Made by a program: the position numbers and the translations under genes | Notes under the pieces: model-generated | What the model saw: the letters and a program-made list of their open reading frames with translations, nothing else | What the model was told of the DNA's origin: nothing | Databases searched by the model: none | Shown here: piece after piece, positions 8,459 through 16,723 of the stretch | Layout: every line of letters begins with the position of its first letter | Numbering within the stretch: the stretch's first letter is position 1 | From: Gemmatimonadaceae bacterium | Lineage (GTDB): Bacteria > Gemmatimonadota > Gemmatimonadetes > Gemmatimonadales > Gemmatimonadaceae | Assembly (NCBI GenBank): GCA_020851455.1 | Contig: JADZCT010000018.1 | Span: 1-64,000 of the forward strand | DNA length: 64,000 nucleotides | Direction of reading: 5' to 3'

Positions 8459-9135
8459 CCCACTCAATGATTGCGTGCGAAGAGGCGCAGCGGCTCGCGA
8501 GCGAGCGACTCGATGGCGCGCTCGCCGCCGCGCAGGCCGCGCTGCTCGACGCACACCTTGCCGCGTGCGCCGACTGCCGCGCAGTGGCGACCGACCTTGC
8601 CAGACTCCGTACCGCTACCGCGCGCCTCCCGGCACTGACGCCGTCGCGCGATCTGTGGGATGGCATCGCGGCACGGCTCGCGACGCCCGTGGTCCCGCTC
8701 CGCGCAACCCGGGCCACTCGCATGCGCCCGTCGGTGCGTCGGCTCGCGGCTGCAGCCGTCATCATGGTTGCGGCAACGGCTGGCGGCACATGGATGATCG
8801 CCACGCGCTCGGCGAATCGCATGTCACAGCCGGTTGCCGGACCCCGATTGCGCCCGCAACTCGTGGCCGTGGCGGACCAGAAGGGCATCGCAGCATACGA
8901 AGATGCAATCGCGCATCTGCGCGACATCGTCGCACGGCGACGGGGTGACCTCGACGCAAAGACGATCGCCGTGCTCGATACGAACCTGAAGGTAATTGAC
9001 CATGCCATCGCCGAGTGCGCCGCGGCGCTCGCCGCAGACCCAGCCAGCACAGTGCTTGCCGAGCAGCTCAACCGCGTGTACGACGCCAAGCTTGCGCTCC
9101 TGCGGTCGGCCGCGCTGCTGCCCTCGCACACCTAG
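8455..9135 (+). CDS. Zinc-type transmembrane anti-sigma factor
   Basis: The 226-residue product begins with a putative zinc-finger anti-sigma domain: DAHLAACADCRA holds the His-x3-Cys-x2-Cys triad, preceded by a Cys near the N-terminus (MIACEEAQ). A single membrane segment lies at about residues 95-115 (RRLAAAAVIMVAATAGGTWM), followed by a periplasmic helical domain. Its ATG overlaps the sigma factor stop (ATGA), so translation is coupled. The expected job is to hold the sigma factor at the inner membrane until an envelope signal arrives. No site-2 protease gene lies nearby. Confidence 0.85.
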   Translation: MTHSMIACEEAQRLASERLDGALAAAQAALLDAHLAACADCRAVATDLARLRTATARLPALTPSRDLWDGIAARLATPVVPLRATRATRMRPSVRRLAAAAVIMVAATAGGTWMIATRSANRMSQPVAGPRLRPQLVAVADQKGIAAYEDAIAHLRDIVARRRGDLDAKTIAVLDTNLKVIDHAIAECAAALAADPASTVLAEQLNRVYDAKLALLRSAALLPSHT

Positions 9136-9148
9136 GGAGACTTCATTG

Positions 9149-10000
9149 ATGCGCACGCTCATCGCTGCCTCATTCGCCGGCGCTCTTCTCGCTCCCGCAG
9201 CGGCCGCCTCGCAGGAGGCGGGACGCCAGCGTATTGACACAACCTTCTCGTTCGACAAGAACGGCGTGGTGGACCTTGGGCTCGTATCGGGCGACATCGT
9301 CGTCACAGGGTGGAGTCGCCCGGAGGTCGCGATTCGCGCATCCATCGAGTTGGGGTACTTCGACTACGCGGCGTCGCCGTCGCGCATCGAGATCAACGCA
9401 CGATCGCGCTTCAACCGGATGGGGCGCCAGCGCATCGTGATTTCCGTGCCCACCGGCGCCGAGGTCAGCGCCTCGACGGTCTCGGGCAACGTCACCATGA
9501 CCGGCACCGGCGGCCGTGTGCAGGCGAGCACCGTAAGCGGCGACTTCACCGTGAACGACGTCAGCGGCACACTGCGCTTCAAGAGCGTGAGCGGCGACCT
9601 TACGGCCGAGGGTATCGGCGGCGACCTCCGCTTCAAGACCGTGAGCGGTAACCTGCACGCGCGGGGCGCGCTCACAGGGCTCGACTTCGAGAGCGTCAGC
9701 GGCGACATGGCCTTCAGCGGAAGCTTGAGCAGCGACGGAACATTCGCGGTGCACACGCATTCAGGCGACGCACGGATCACACTGCCTGCCAACATCGCGG
9801 CGAGCCTCGACCTCAGCACGTTCAGCGGCAACATCAACAGCGCGTTTCCGCTCACGCTGCAGCCAGGCGATGCCGGCGGGCGTCGCCGGCGCGACATACG
9901 CACGACGATCAACGACGGAGGCGCGCGCATCACCCTCAGCACGTTCAGCGGCGACATCACGATCGAGAAGGGCGCTCCGCGCCCAACCAGGGAGGATTGA
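9149..10000 (+). CDS. DUF4097 beta-repeat secreted protein
   Basis: A 283-residue protein with a signal peptide (cleavage likely near ASQEAGRQ) and a DUF4097-type body of short beta repeats. The core repeat VSGD/VSGN recurs about every 18-22 residues (STVSGNVTM, STVSGDFTV, KSVSGDLTA, KTVSGNLHA, ESVSGDMAF, STFSGNINS, STFSGDITI), as expected for a right-handed beta helix. The ATG follows AGGGAGA with about 9 nt spacing. It is the third gene of the sigma/anti-sigma operon and is followed closely by a second protein of the same architecture. DUF4097 proteins are often described as putative adhesins or envelope-stress proteins. The biochemical role is unknown. Confidence 0.8.
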   Translation: MRTLIAASFAGALLAPAAAASQEAGRQRIDTTFSFDKNGVVDLGLVSGDIVVTGWSRPEVAIRASIELGYFDYAASPSRIEINARSRFNRMGRQRIVISVPTGAEVSASTVSGNVTMTGTGGRVQASTVSGDFTVNDVSGTLRFKSVSGDLTAEGIGGDLRFKTVSGNLHARGALTGLDFESVSGDMAFSGSLSSDGTFAVHTHSGDARITLPANIAASLDLSTFSGNINSAFPLTLQPGDAGGRRRRDIRTTINDGGARITLSTFSGDITIEKGAPRPTRED

Positions 10001-10002
10001 CC

Positions 10003-10809
10003 ATGCGCAGCATGCAACTCAGCCTCGTCGCCGCTTGCGCGGCCCTGCTCTGGCTCGCGCCCGGCGCGATCGCCCAGGAGCGCGACGATTCATTCAGGTG
10101 GAGCGGCGGCATCGAGGCCGGCAGGACGGTGTTCGTGCGCAACCTGAACGGCCCGATCCGCGTGGAGGCGGCCAGCGGCGCGACCGCCGAGGTGCGCGCG
10201 GCGAAGGTATGGCGGCGCGGCGACCCAAAGGATGTGAAAATCACCGCCGCGCGTACCGCACGCGGCGACATTCTCGTTTGCGCCATCTGGGAGGGGCGTA
10301 ACACCCGCTGCGACGAGGACGGCTACAGCTCGGGCAGCGACGGCTCGTGGACGCTCGACCGCCGCGACAACGACGTCTCGGTCGAGTTCACGGTGTACCT
10401 GCCGCGGGACGCCAAGTTCGACGGCTCGACGGTGAATGGCGCGCTCGCCATCGCCGGTGCGACCGCGGGAGTGACGGCGCGCACCGTGAACGGCGGAATC
10501 GAAGCCGCATCAACCGGCGGGCCGGTGAGTGCGAAGACGGTGAATGGCGGAATCCGCGTGCGCGCAGGCAGTATCGGCGACGGACCAGTGGAGTACGAGA
10601 CCGTGAACGGCAGCGTAACGCTCGAACTGCCCGCGTCGCTCGACGCAAACCTCGATATCACGACCGTCACCGGGAACGTGACGTCTGACTACCCCGTCAC
10701 GATCGAAGGGCGCTTCAGCCGACGGCGGCTGCAGGGGCAGGTCGGCAAGGGCGGGCCTGTGCTGCGGTTAAAGACCGTAAACGGCTCCATCCGTCTGCTC
10801 AAGGCGTGA
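10003..10809 (+). CDS. Second DUF4097 beta-repeat secreted protein
   Basis: The 268-residue product has a signal peptide (LLWLAPGAIAQERDD) and repeats built on TVNG rather than VSGD (STVNGALAI, RTVNGGIEA, KTVNGGIRV, ETVNGSVTL, KTVNGSIRL). It is a diverged duplicate of the preceding gene. It starts 2 bp after that gene's stop, with a strong GGAGGA (9991-9996) inside the end of the upstream gene, so the two are clearly co-transcribed. A Cys pair in the middle (ILVCAIWEG, NTRCDED) may form a disulfide. Likely a periplasmic or surface protein made in response to the ECF sigma factor. Confidence 0.8.
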   Translation: MRSMQLSLVAACAALLWLAPGAIAQERDDSFRWSGGIEAGRTVFVRNLNGPIRVEAASGATAEVRAAKVWRRGDPKDVKITAARTARGDILVCAIWEGRNTRCDEDGYSSGSDGSWTLDRRDNDVSVEFTVYLPRDAKFDGSTVNGALAIAGATAGVTARTVNGGIEAASTGGPVSAKTVNGGIRVRAGSIGDGPVEYETVNGSVTLELPASLDANLDITTVTGNVTSDYPVTIEGRFSRRRLQGQVGKGGPVLRLKTVNGSIRLLKA

Positions 10810-10830
10810 AGGTCACGCCGCCACTGGCGC

Positions 10831-10852
10831 CCGGGCGCGCAACCGCGCCCGG
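10831..10852 (+). terminator. GC-rich hairpin after the ECF operon
   Basis: CCGGGCGCG (10831-10839) and CGCGCCCGG (10844-10852) form a perfect 9-bp stem with a CAAC loop, 21 bp after the last gene of the operon. No T-tract follows. Confidence 0.5.
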
Positions 10853-10876
10853 CGCGCGAGCGCGGTGTTGAGTGGC

Positions 10877-10882
10877 TAGATT
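10877..10882 (+). promoter_or_regulatory. Possible -10 element before the small membrane protein gene
   Basis: TAGATT matches the element seen 7 nt before the DUF5916 gene. Transcription from here would cover a 26-codon frame starting at ATG 10895 and then the gene at 10987. The assignment rests on motif similarity only. Confidence 0.25.
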
Positions 10883-10986
10883 GACCCCATTCCGATGCCG
10901 CGCGATTCTTCAACATGTGGCCGCTCCGCCCGACTGCCTGCACTGACGAGCGCGCCAACGGTCGCACAGCGGTGACGGCGTCCGAG

Positions 10987-11454
10987 ATGGGCTCGCGTGT
11001 GGCGCTGAGGATCGCCGCGGTCCTGTTCGGCATGTTTTTCGTCCTCGGCGGCGCGATCGCGTTCCTAAGCATCGCCGGGATCGTGCACGGCGCCGAAGCG
11101 GCGACAGCAACCAGCCGTGCCCTCATCGGGATCACTGGCCTGCTCTTCTCCAACGCTGGCATCGGCATCATCCTGTACGGGCTTGGTGCCCCACGGCTGG
11201 CCGCAGCACTTGGCCTGGTCGCCCTGCTCCTCTTCGTACTGATGTTCAACTGGACCGCCTTTGGCCCCGGCGAGCGCAACTTCACGCGCGGCGTCTCGGC
11301 CTCGTTAGGGGGCGTTGCCCAAGGCCAGGCTTCCGGCAGGCAGGCAGTTTCGGAGGCCGAAGGGCGCGTTGTCTTTGGCGCATTCGCGCTGGCGATGGAT
11401 GCCCTCCTCGTCGGCATCGTGGTGTACCCGCGGCTGTCGCGGCCGCGCCTCTGA
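10987..11454 (+). CDS. Small integral membrane protein, unknown function
   Basis: The product (155 residues from ATG 10987) has four predicted membrane segments, around VALRIAAVLFGMFFVLGGAI, ALIGITGLLFSNAGIGIILY, AAALGLVALLLFVLMFNW and VVFGAFALAMDALLVGIVVY. I do not recognise the family. An in-frame ATG at 10915 would add 24 polar residues, which fits poorly before a first membrane helix, so 10987 is preferred. It stands alone, with the ECF operon upstream and a convergent Ig-domain gene downstream. The loop before the last helix is Ala/Gly/Ser-rich. Confidence 0.55.
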   Translation: MGSRVALRIAAVLFGMFFVLGGAIAFLSIAGIVHGAEAATATSRALIGITGLLFSNAGIGIILYGLGAPRLAAALGLVALLLFVLMFNWTAFGPGERNFTRGVSASLGGVAQGQASGRQAVSEAEGRVVFGAFALAMDALLVGIVVYPRLSRPRL

Positions 11455-11545
11455 CTCGGGAGTTCAGGCGCAGCGAACGTCTTCATGCCCCGCAATTTCT
11501 GCGTCCGCTTCATGCCGGGGGCGGCCGTTGAGGCCGGCGGCCCGC

Positions 11546-13051
11546 CTACTGCTTGTTCACCGAGATGGTGCCGCTCGCCACAGTGCCAGCCTTGAACGTG
11601 ACGGTGAAGCTGAGGCGGATCTGCGCAGGAGTGATCGTCCCCGTGCAGTCCCACCGCTGTATCGCCGGATTGGGCACGTTCGTCCCGCTTCCGGTGATGT
11701 TTCCGGCGCCGTCCACGTTCAGCACGACATCACCGAACGTGCCTGACGTCGTCGTCAGGCTAAACGCGGCGGGAGTATAGGGCTGGTTGCTGCGGGTCTC
11801 GAGCGGCGCGCCCGAGCCGCCGAGCACCGTGCCTGTTCCCGAGTGCGAGAGAGTCACCTGATTCGGCGACGCACCGGCGGCAATCACGACGGAAGCCGTG
11901 CCAGTGGAGCCGAAGGTGGAATTCACCCATGTGCCGCTCCAACTGCCGGCGTAGGTGGCGACGTTCAGCCCGCCGATCGCGGTAAACGTGAGCGGATTTC
12001 CGGCAACGCCGGCCGCCGCCGCGGTGGCGGAGATGGTGTTGGCGCCCGCGGCTGGACCGAGCGTCCAGCCTGCCGGCCTGGCGGTGCCGTCGGCTGACGT
12101 GTTCTGCGAGTTCCCCGCGACGGCGCCACCCCCGGATGTCACGGCAAACGTGACTCCTGCACCGCTCACGTTGTTGCCAACGGCGTCGGTGACGCGCACA
12201 GTTGGCGCCTGCGGAACGGCCGCGCCAGGCGTTGCGACCTGGTTGTCTCCGCTCACCTTCGCGATGGTCGCCGGCGGGCCTACGCTCCCAGTGGCGGTGA
12301 ACGTCGCGGGATTCCCGGCAATGCTGGAGCCCGCCGCGGTCGCGGTGAGGGTGTTCGCGCCCGGCGTGTTGCCGAGCTTCCACGATCCAGCGGACGCGAT
12401 GCCGTTGCTCCCTGTCGTTGCCGAAGCCCCGGTCACGCTGCCGCCACCCGACGCAACAGCGAACGCCACCGTTACGCCCGGCACGGGATTTCCGTACTGA
12501 TCCTTCAGCAGTACCGCCGGCGCCGCCGCCACGTTCTGTCCGGCAAACCCGGCCTGGGCGTCTCCGCCGGGCTGCTTGCTGAGTTGTGCCGCCGCCCCGG
12601 GATTCCCTGTCGCGGCGAACGTCACAGGGCTGCCGGCGACGTTCCCCGTCGCAGTTGCTGTGAGCGAATTGGGGCCGGCCGTCTGCCCCAGGATCCATGA
12701 GCCAACTGCGGCGAGTCCGCTCGCGTCGGTCGTGGCCGAGGCGCCAGTGACGCTGCCACCCCCCGACGCAACCGCGAAGGTGATGGCGACCCCCGGAACC
12801 GCAGCGCCAGACGAGTTGGCGACTCTCACAGACGGCGCGCTGGCCACCGCAGTGCCCACGGTTGCGCTCTGCGCATCGCCGGCGTTCCTGGAAATCGTCG
12901 GCGTGGCCGCTGGCGGCGTCGTAGGCGGAGGCGTGCCCGAGTCCTTGCTTCCGCCTTCGCTGCACGCGCTGGCGGCAGTGGCGATGATCGCCAGGATTCC
13001 GTAATGGACGCGGCAGCGCCGCGGGCGGAGCACACGAAGCATCCCAGTCAT
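11546..13051 (-). CDS. Lipoprotein-like protein with three Big_1 Ig-like repeats
   Basis: This 501-residue exported protein has an N-terminal hydrophobic signal ending IIATAASACSEGG, a weak lipobox with a Cys followed by Ser. A Pro/Thr-rich linker leads to three bacterial Ig-like (Big_1/invasin-type) repeats of about 90 residues, each with the pattern AVASGGGSVTGASATT followed by a Trp-containing strand. A C-terminal beta domain of about 110 residues (YAGSWSGTW onward) resembles lipocalin-like binding domains. The ATG at 13051 follows AAGGAGA with about 8 nt spacing; longer in-frame starts are less likely. Probably an outer-membrane-anchored surface protein. Its ligand is unknown. Confidence 0.75.
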   Translation of the reverse strand: MTGMLRVLRPRRCRVHYGILAIIATAASACSEGGSKDSGTPPPTTPPAATPTISRNAGDAQSATVGTAVASAPSVRVANSSGAAVPGVAITFAVASGGGSVTGASATTDASGLAAVGSWILGQTAGPNSLTATATGNVAGSPVTFAATGNPGAAAQLSKQPGGDAQAGFAGQNVAAAPAVLLKDQYGNPVPGVTVAFAVASGGGSVTGASATTGSNGIASAGSWKLGNTPGANTLTATAAGSSIAGNPATFTATGSVGPPATIAKVSGDNQVATPGAAVPQAPTVRVTDAVGNNVSGAGVTFAVTSGGGAVAGNSQNTSADGTARPAGWTLGPAAGANTISATAAAAGVAGNPLTFTAIGGLNVATYAGSWSGTWVNSTFGSTGTASVVIAAGASPNQVTLSHSGTGTVLGGSGAPLETRSNQPYTPAAFSLTTTSGTFGDVVLNVDGAGNITGSGTNVPNPAIQRWDCTGTITPAQIRLSFTVTFKAGTVASGTISVNKQ

Positions 13052-13191
13052 CGGACAGTCTCCTTCGCGAAAGGGCAGCGACGTACCCGGCGTGCGGCAG
13101 CCGCGGCCAGGAAACGCCAGCACACCAGCATGGCGCGCCCAGGCGGGGCTGTCAAGAACACGCGTGCGCTTCCATACTTACACGGCCGACG

Positions 13192-13846
13192 ATGAGGCTA
13201 CAGCACCCGATCGGAAGCTTGGCCGCGTTGCTGCTCACGGCAGCGACCGCGTGCGCCTCCCTCCATCCCGGCCGGCGCGCACGGCTCGACCAGCGCGACA
13301 TCGTCGTGTACCGGGCCGTTGCCGAGTCGCTGTACGTGGTGAACGCGCCCCATGAAGCTGTCGCGCTCTCGATGAGCCTCCTCGACACCGCCTGCACGCA
13401 CGCCACCTGCGAGCCGGTCGAGAAGCGATGGGGGGCTCGACTCCCTCTGGTGGAGCCACGACGGCGGCGACGGCACGATGGCTCTCAAGAAGTCCCTGCT
13501 GGCGCGCGCAGGCAGGCGGATGTCGCTTGGGCATGACGGCGTTGGCGATCCGCGTGTTCGTCCAGTTGCGACGAGCGCCATACCCGACGCCACAGCCGAC
13601 TCGGCTACATGGCGTGCGTTTCTCGTTGCCAATGGAGCCACTGCGTTACTGAGCTTCTCGCCAGTCGGCTTCTCGCCAGACGGCCGGCAGGCGCTGGTGG
13701 TGACGCGCATGACCTGCGGACCCAGGTGCGGGCACTGGCTGGGCGTGTCGCTCGCGCTCCGGGGCGGCGCGTGGACGATAGCCGACATGTTGCTTATCGC
13801 ATCTGAGCGGCCGACGGCGCCGCTCCGCATACCCGATCAGGACTGA
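13192..13846 (+). pseudogene. Secreted protein gene split by a frameshift in a G6 run
   Basis: The first frame starts at ATG 13192 with a signal sequence (MRLQHPIGSLAALLLTAATA then CASLHPG) and reads sensibly to about EPVEKRWG near 13430. Reading in the +2 frame from about 13433 gives GLDSLWWSHDGGDGTMALKK and continues to a stop at 13844-13846 with protein-like content (LLSFSPVGFSPDGRQALVV). The two halves join at GGGGGG (13430-13435); removing one G restores one frame of about 217 residues. The gene is therefore either inactivated, phase-variable at the homopolymer, or carries a sequencing error. The family is not recognised. It lies head to head with the Big_1 protein gene. Confidence 0.6.
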
Positions 13847-14005
13847 TCTCCGGAGTAAGCCGGAGGGCAGCTTCAACCATCCAGCACGCAGAAGGGTGGC
13901 GCGCCGTCCGCTGTGGGTTGCGCCACGCGCTGCAACGCTACCGCGTCACCGCCCGAACGGCGAGATTACAGGAGGTGCCTCCAGACCCTTCACCCCAAGG
14001 ATCCC

Positions 14006-14878
14006 ATGCGACACCACACCCCCCGTACTGCCTTTCTCGCGCTCACCACGCTCATCGCGCTGCCGGCACTCCTCGGCGCCCAGCAAGGGCAGCAGCGTAC
14101 CCCGCGCGCCGATTCCCTCCGCCGCGCACAGCAACTCGACGTCGAAGGCCGGCATACGGAGTCGCGCGCCATTTTTCAGGCCCTGATCGGGGGTGCGGCG
14201 ACGCCCGCCGACCGCGCCGCCATGCAGCGCCGCCTCGCCATGTCGTACGGGTACGACGGCAACTGCGCGAAGGTGATCGAGTTGGAAGAGCAGGTCATCG
14301 CTTACTGGGTAACGCGGCGCGACGCCGAGCCGCAGAACGCGCATTACCAGGAAGGCGAGATGGCCAACGAGGCGGCGCGCGTCTGCTTCGACTTCGGCTT
14401 CCTCGATGACGCCGCGCGCATGTACACCCGCGGCTCGGAGCTCGGCAACGCCGAGCCGGCGCCCCGTACGCATCCAAAGAGTCTGTGGGATTTCCGCCTC
14501 GCGCACGCCAACGCGCGCATCGCCGCGCGCCGGGGCAACGCCGCCGAAGCCGCACGATATGTGGCCGAAGCCCGCCGCATCCTCGACTCCGACCCCGAAA
14601 TGGCGAAGGCGCAGGAACAGTACTTCCCCTACCTCACCGGCTACGTCGCGCTCTTCACCGGCGACCTGAAGACCGCGGAAGCGCGCTTCACCGAGACCGC
14701 GAAGGCGATGCCCACAGACCCGTTCCAGGTCGTGCTGCTCGGGATGACGTACGAGAAGATGGGCAACGCCGCGAAGGCCAACGAGCTCTACGAGCGTGCG
14801 TACACGATGAGCACCGGAAGCAACCCGCCCAACGTTTACTCGCGCGCCTTCACGAAACAGAAGCTCGGCAAGCCATGA
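14006..14878 (+). CDS. Exported tetratricopeptide-repeat protein
   Basis: The 290-residue product begins with a signal peptide (FLALTTLIALPALLGAQQ). The rest is helical, with TPR-like units: SLRRAQQLDVEGRHTESRAI, NAAEAARYVAEARRILDSDP, GDLKTAEARFTETAKAMPTD and KMGNAAKANELYERAYTMST. The ATG follows AAGGA with 5 nt spacing. It is a single gene, convergent with etfA across a perfect 10-bp hairpin. A periplasmic scaffold role is inferred from the repeats; no partner can be named. Confidence 0.7.
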   Translation: MRHHTPRTAFLALTTLIALPALLGAQQGQQRTPRADSLRRAQQLDVEGRHTESRAIFQALIGGAATPADRAAMQRRLAMSYGYDGNCAKVIELEEQVIAYWVTRRDAEPQNAHYQEGEMANEAARVCFDFGFLDDAARMYTRGSELGNAEPAPRTHPKSLWDFRLAHANARIAARRGNAAEAARYVAEARRILDSDPEMAKAQEQYFPYLTGYVALFTGDLKTAEARFTETAKAMPTDPFQVVLLGMTYEKMGNAAKANELYERAYTMSTGSNPPNVYSRAFTKQKLGKP

Positions 14879-14883
14879 GTCGC

Positions 14884-14907
14884 GCCGGCGCCGTCACCGG
14901 CGCCGGC
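14884..14907. terminator. Bidirectional terminator hairpin
   Basis: GCCGGCGCCG (14884-14893) pairs perfectly with CGGCGCCGGC (14898-14907) around a TCAC loop, in the 31-bp gap between the convergent TPR gene and etfA. Confidence 0.6.
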
Positions 14908-14909
14908 AC

Positions 14910-15890
14910 TCAGCCGCCCTTCGCCTTCTTCACCGCTTCCGTGAGCACCGGCAGCACCTGGAGCACGTCGCCCACGATCCCGTAGTCGGCAACCTTGAAG
15001 ATGGGCGCGTCCTTGTCCTTGTTGATCGCGACGATCGTCTTCGACGTGCGCATCCCCGCGAGGTGCTGGATCGCGCCCGAGATGCCGCACGCGATGTAGA
15101 GGTCAGGGCTCACGAGCCGGCCGGTCTGGCCGATCTGGTCCGAATGGGGCCGCCAGCCGTCGTCGGTGACGGCGCGCGTGGCGCCTACGGCCGCGTTTCC
15201 GAATGCGGCGGCGAGGTCCTCGACGAGCTTGAAGTTCGCGGCCTCCTTGAGCCCGCGCCCGCCGCTCACGATCACCGGTGCCTCACCAAGGTCGAGCTTC
15301 GCGCCGCCGGTAGCTTCGGTCTTCGTGACCTTGACCCGGACCGACCCCGGATCCACGGCGCTGCTCACGGCCTCCACGGCGCCAGCCTTCGCCGACTCGA
15401 CCGGCAGCACCGCGCCGCCCCGAAGCGAGATGAGCGCGGGCGTCGCGCTGAGCCGGAAGGTCTGGATGACCTTGTTCGTGTAGCCGGGGTGCGTGACGGT
15501 GGCGGCGTCGCCTCCGAACGCAAAACTGGTGACGTCGGACGCGTACGACAGCCCCATCACGCCAGCGGTGCGCGCGACGAGGTCGTGCCCCTGGGCGCTC
15601 GCAGCGAAGAACGCCGCGCGATACCCCGACCCGACGCGCGCCGCAATGGTCGCGGCGAGCGCTTCGGGGTTGTAGTTGGCGAAGCCGTCGTGCTCGAGCA
15701 CGAGAACCACGTCGGCGCCGTGCCGGGCCAGCACGGCCGCGTGCTCGCCGATCCCCGCGGGGCCGGCCAGCATCGCGTGCACATGGCCGTCAACCTGGTC
15801 AGCCACCTGGCGCGCCGCGGTCACTGCCTCGATGCCCCCACGGCGCAGCTTGCCGAGGCGGGTCTCGGCGAAAGCGAAGACATTGCTCAC
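14910..15890 (-). CDS. etfA: Electron transfer flavoprotein subunit alpha
   Basis: The 326-residue protein is full length for EtfA. The N-terminal half is the adenine-nucleotide-hydrolase-like fold. The C-terminal half holds the FAD-binding signature: [40 protein letters not shown] and [11 protein letters not shown], followed by [11 protein letters not shown]. With EtfB it takes electrons from acyl-CoA dehydrogenases and passes them to ETF-quinone oxidoreductase. It overlaps etfB by ATGA. A glutaryl-CoA dehydrogenase-like gene 1.6 kb away is a plausible electron donor. Confidence 0.95.
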   Translation of the reverse strand: MSNVFAFAETRLGKLRRGGIEAVTAARQVADQVDGHVHAMLAGPAGIGEHAAVLARHGADVVLVLEHDGFANYNPEALAATIAARVGSGYRAAFFAASAQGHDLVARTAGVMGLSYASDVTSFAFGGDAATVTHPGYTNKVIQTFRLSATPALISLRGGAVLPVESAKAGAVEAVSSAVDPGSVRVKVTKTEATGGAKLDLGEAPVIVSGGRGLKEAANFKLVEDLAAAFGNAAVGATRAVTDDGWRPHSDQIGQTGRLVSPDLYIACGISGAIQHLAGMRTSKTIVAINKDKDAPIFKVADYGIVGDVLQVLPVLTEAVKKAKGG

Positions 15891-16639
15891 AGGACCTTTG
15901 CCTCCTCCTTGAGGAGCCGCACCAGTTCAGGCACGGCGTCCGGGCCCTCGCCAACGATGCGGCCGGCGGTTCGCTCGGCGGGGAGCGCCAGCGACTCGAG
16001 CACATAATGCTGCTCGCCAAGCTGCGCCGGGCGCACCTCCATCGGCTTCTTCTTGGCTGCCATAATCCCCTTCAGCGAGGGGTAGCGCGCGCGTGTGATT
16101 CCTTCGTCTATGGACACCACCGCCGGCAGCGGGCACTCGACGAGCTCGTACGCACCCTCGAGTTCCCGGCGCGCCTTCACCGACCCGGAACTGGTGTCGA
16201 GCTGCGACACGGCCCCGACGAACGGAAGGCCCAGCTTCGCTGCGAGGAGCGCGCCCACGGAGCGGTTCTGCGTGTCAACGGCCATGCGGCCGGTGAGGAT
16301 GAGGTCGTAGCCGCGATCCTTGAGCTCCGCGGCCAGCGCAGCGGCGATCGCCGAGCCATCGTGGACCTCGGCATCGTGCTTCAGCTGCACCGCTTTGTGG
16401 GCGCCCATGGACAGGGCCTTGCGCAGGGTCTCCTGCACGGCGTCGGAGCCGATCGAGACGACCGTAACCTCGCCGGCCCCTGCCTTTTCCGTTATCTGGA
16501 TCGCGACCTCCGCGGCGTAGCCGTCGAAGTCGCTCATGTCGTGCTTGAGGCCCGTCTGGTCAATGGACTTGCCGTCGGGTGCGATCTTGAAGCGGACGTC
16601 CTGGTCCGGGACCCGCTTGATACATACCGCGATCTTCAT
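15887..16639 (-). CDS. etfB: Electron transfer flavoprotein subunit beta
   Basis: A 250-residue EtfB with the standard start MKIAVCIKRVPDQDVRF. It has the AMP-binding region (VTVVSIGSDAVQETLRKALS followed by MGAHKAVQL) and the family C-terminus with the recognition-loop area (SLKGIMAAKKKP). It is the first gene of the etfBA operon and overlaps etfA by 4 bp. A GAGAG sequence just before the ATG may be its ribosome site. It is divergent from the SDR gene. Confidence 0.95.
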   Translation of the reverse strand: MKIAVCIKRVPDQDVRFKIAPDGKSIDQTGLKHDMSDFDGYAAEVAIQITEKAGAGEVTVVSIGSDAVQETLRKALSMGAHKAVQLKHDAEVHDGSAIAAALAAELKDRGYDLILTGRMAVDTQNRSVGALLAAKLGLPFVGAVSQLDTSSGSVKARRELEGAYELVECPLPAVVSIDEGITRARYPSLKGIMAAKKKPMEVRPAQLGEQHYVLESLALPAERTAGRIVGEGPDAVPELVRLLKEEAKVL

Positions 16640-16711
16640 GCGGCTCTCGATTCTGGGTTCATGTGGTTGAAGTTAACCGTGTGGCGTCGCGTTCGGGGCG
16701 CCGCGGCCCCA

Positions 16712-16717
16712 TAATTA
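16712..16717 (+). promoter_or_regulatory. -10 element of the SDR gene (leaderless start)
   Basis: TAATTA ends 6 nt before ATG 16724, with no Shine-Dalgarno between, so transcription would begin at the start codon. The -35 region is not recognisable. Confidence 0.4.
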
Positions 16718-16723
16718 GCCCAG

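Noticed and set aside
12410-12830. Near-identical DNA segments in the Big_1 gene considered as a mobile or tandem repeat element
   Set aside because: They coincide with repeated Ig-like domains and encode the same protein motif, so they reflect domain duplication.
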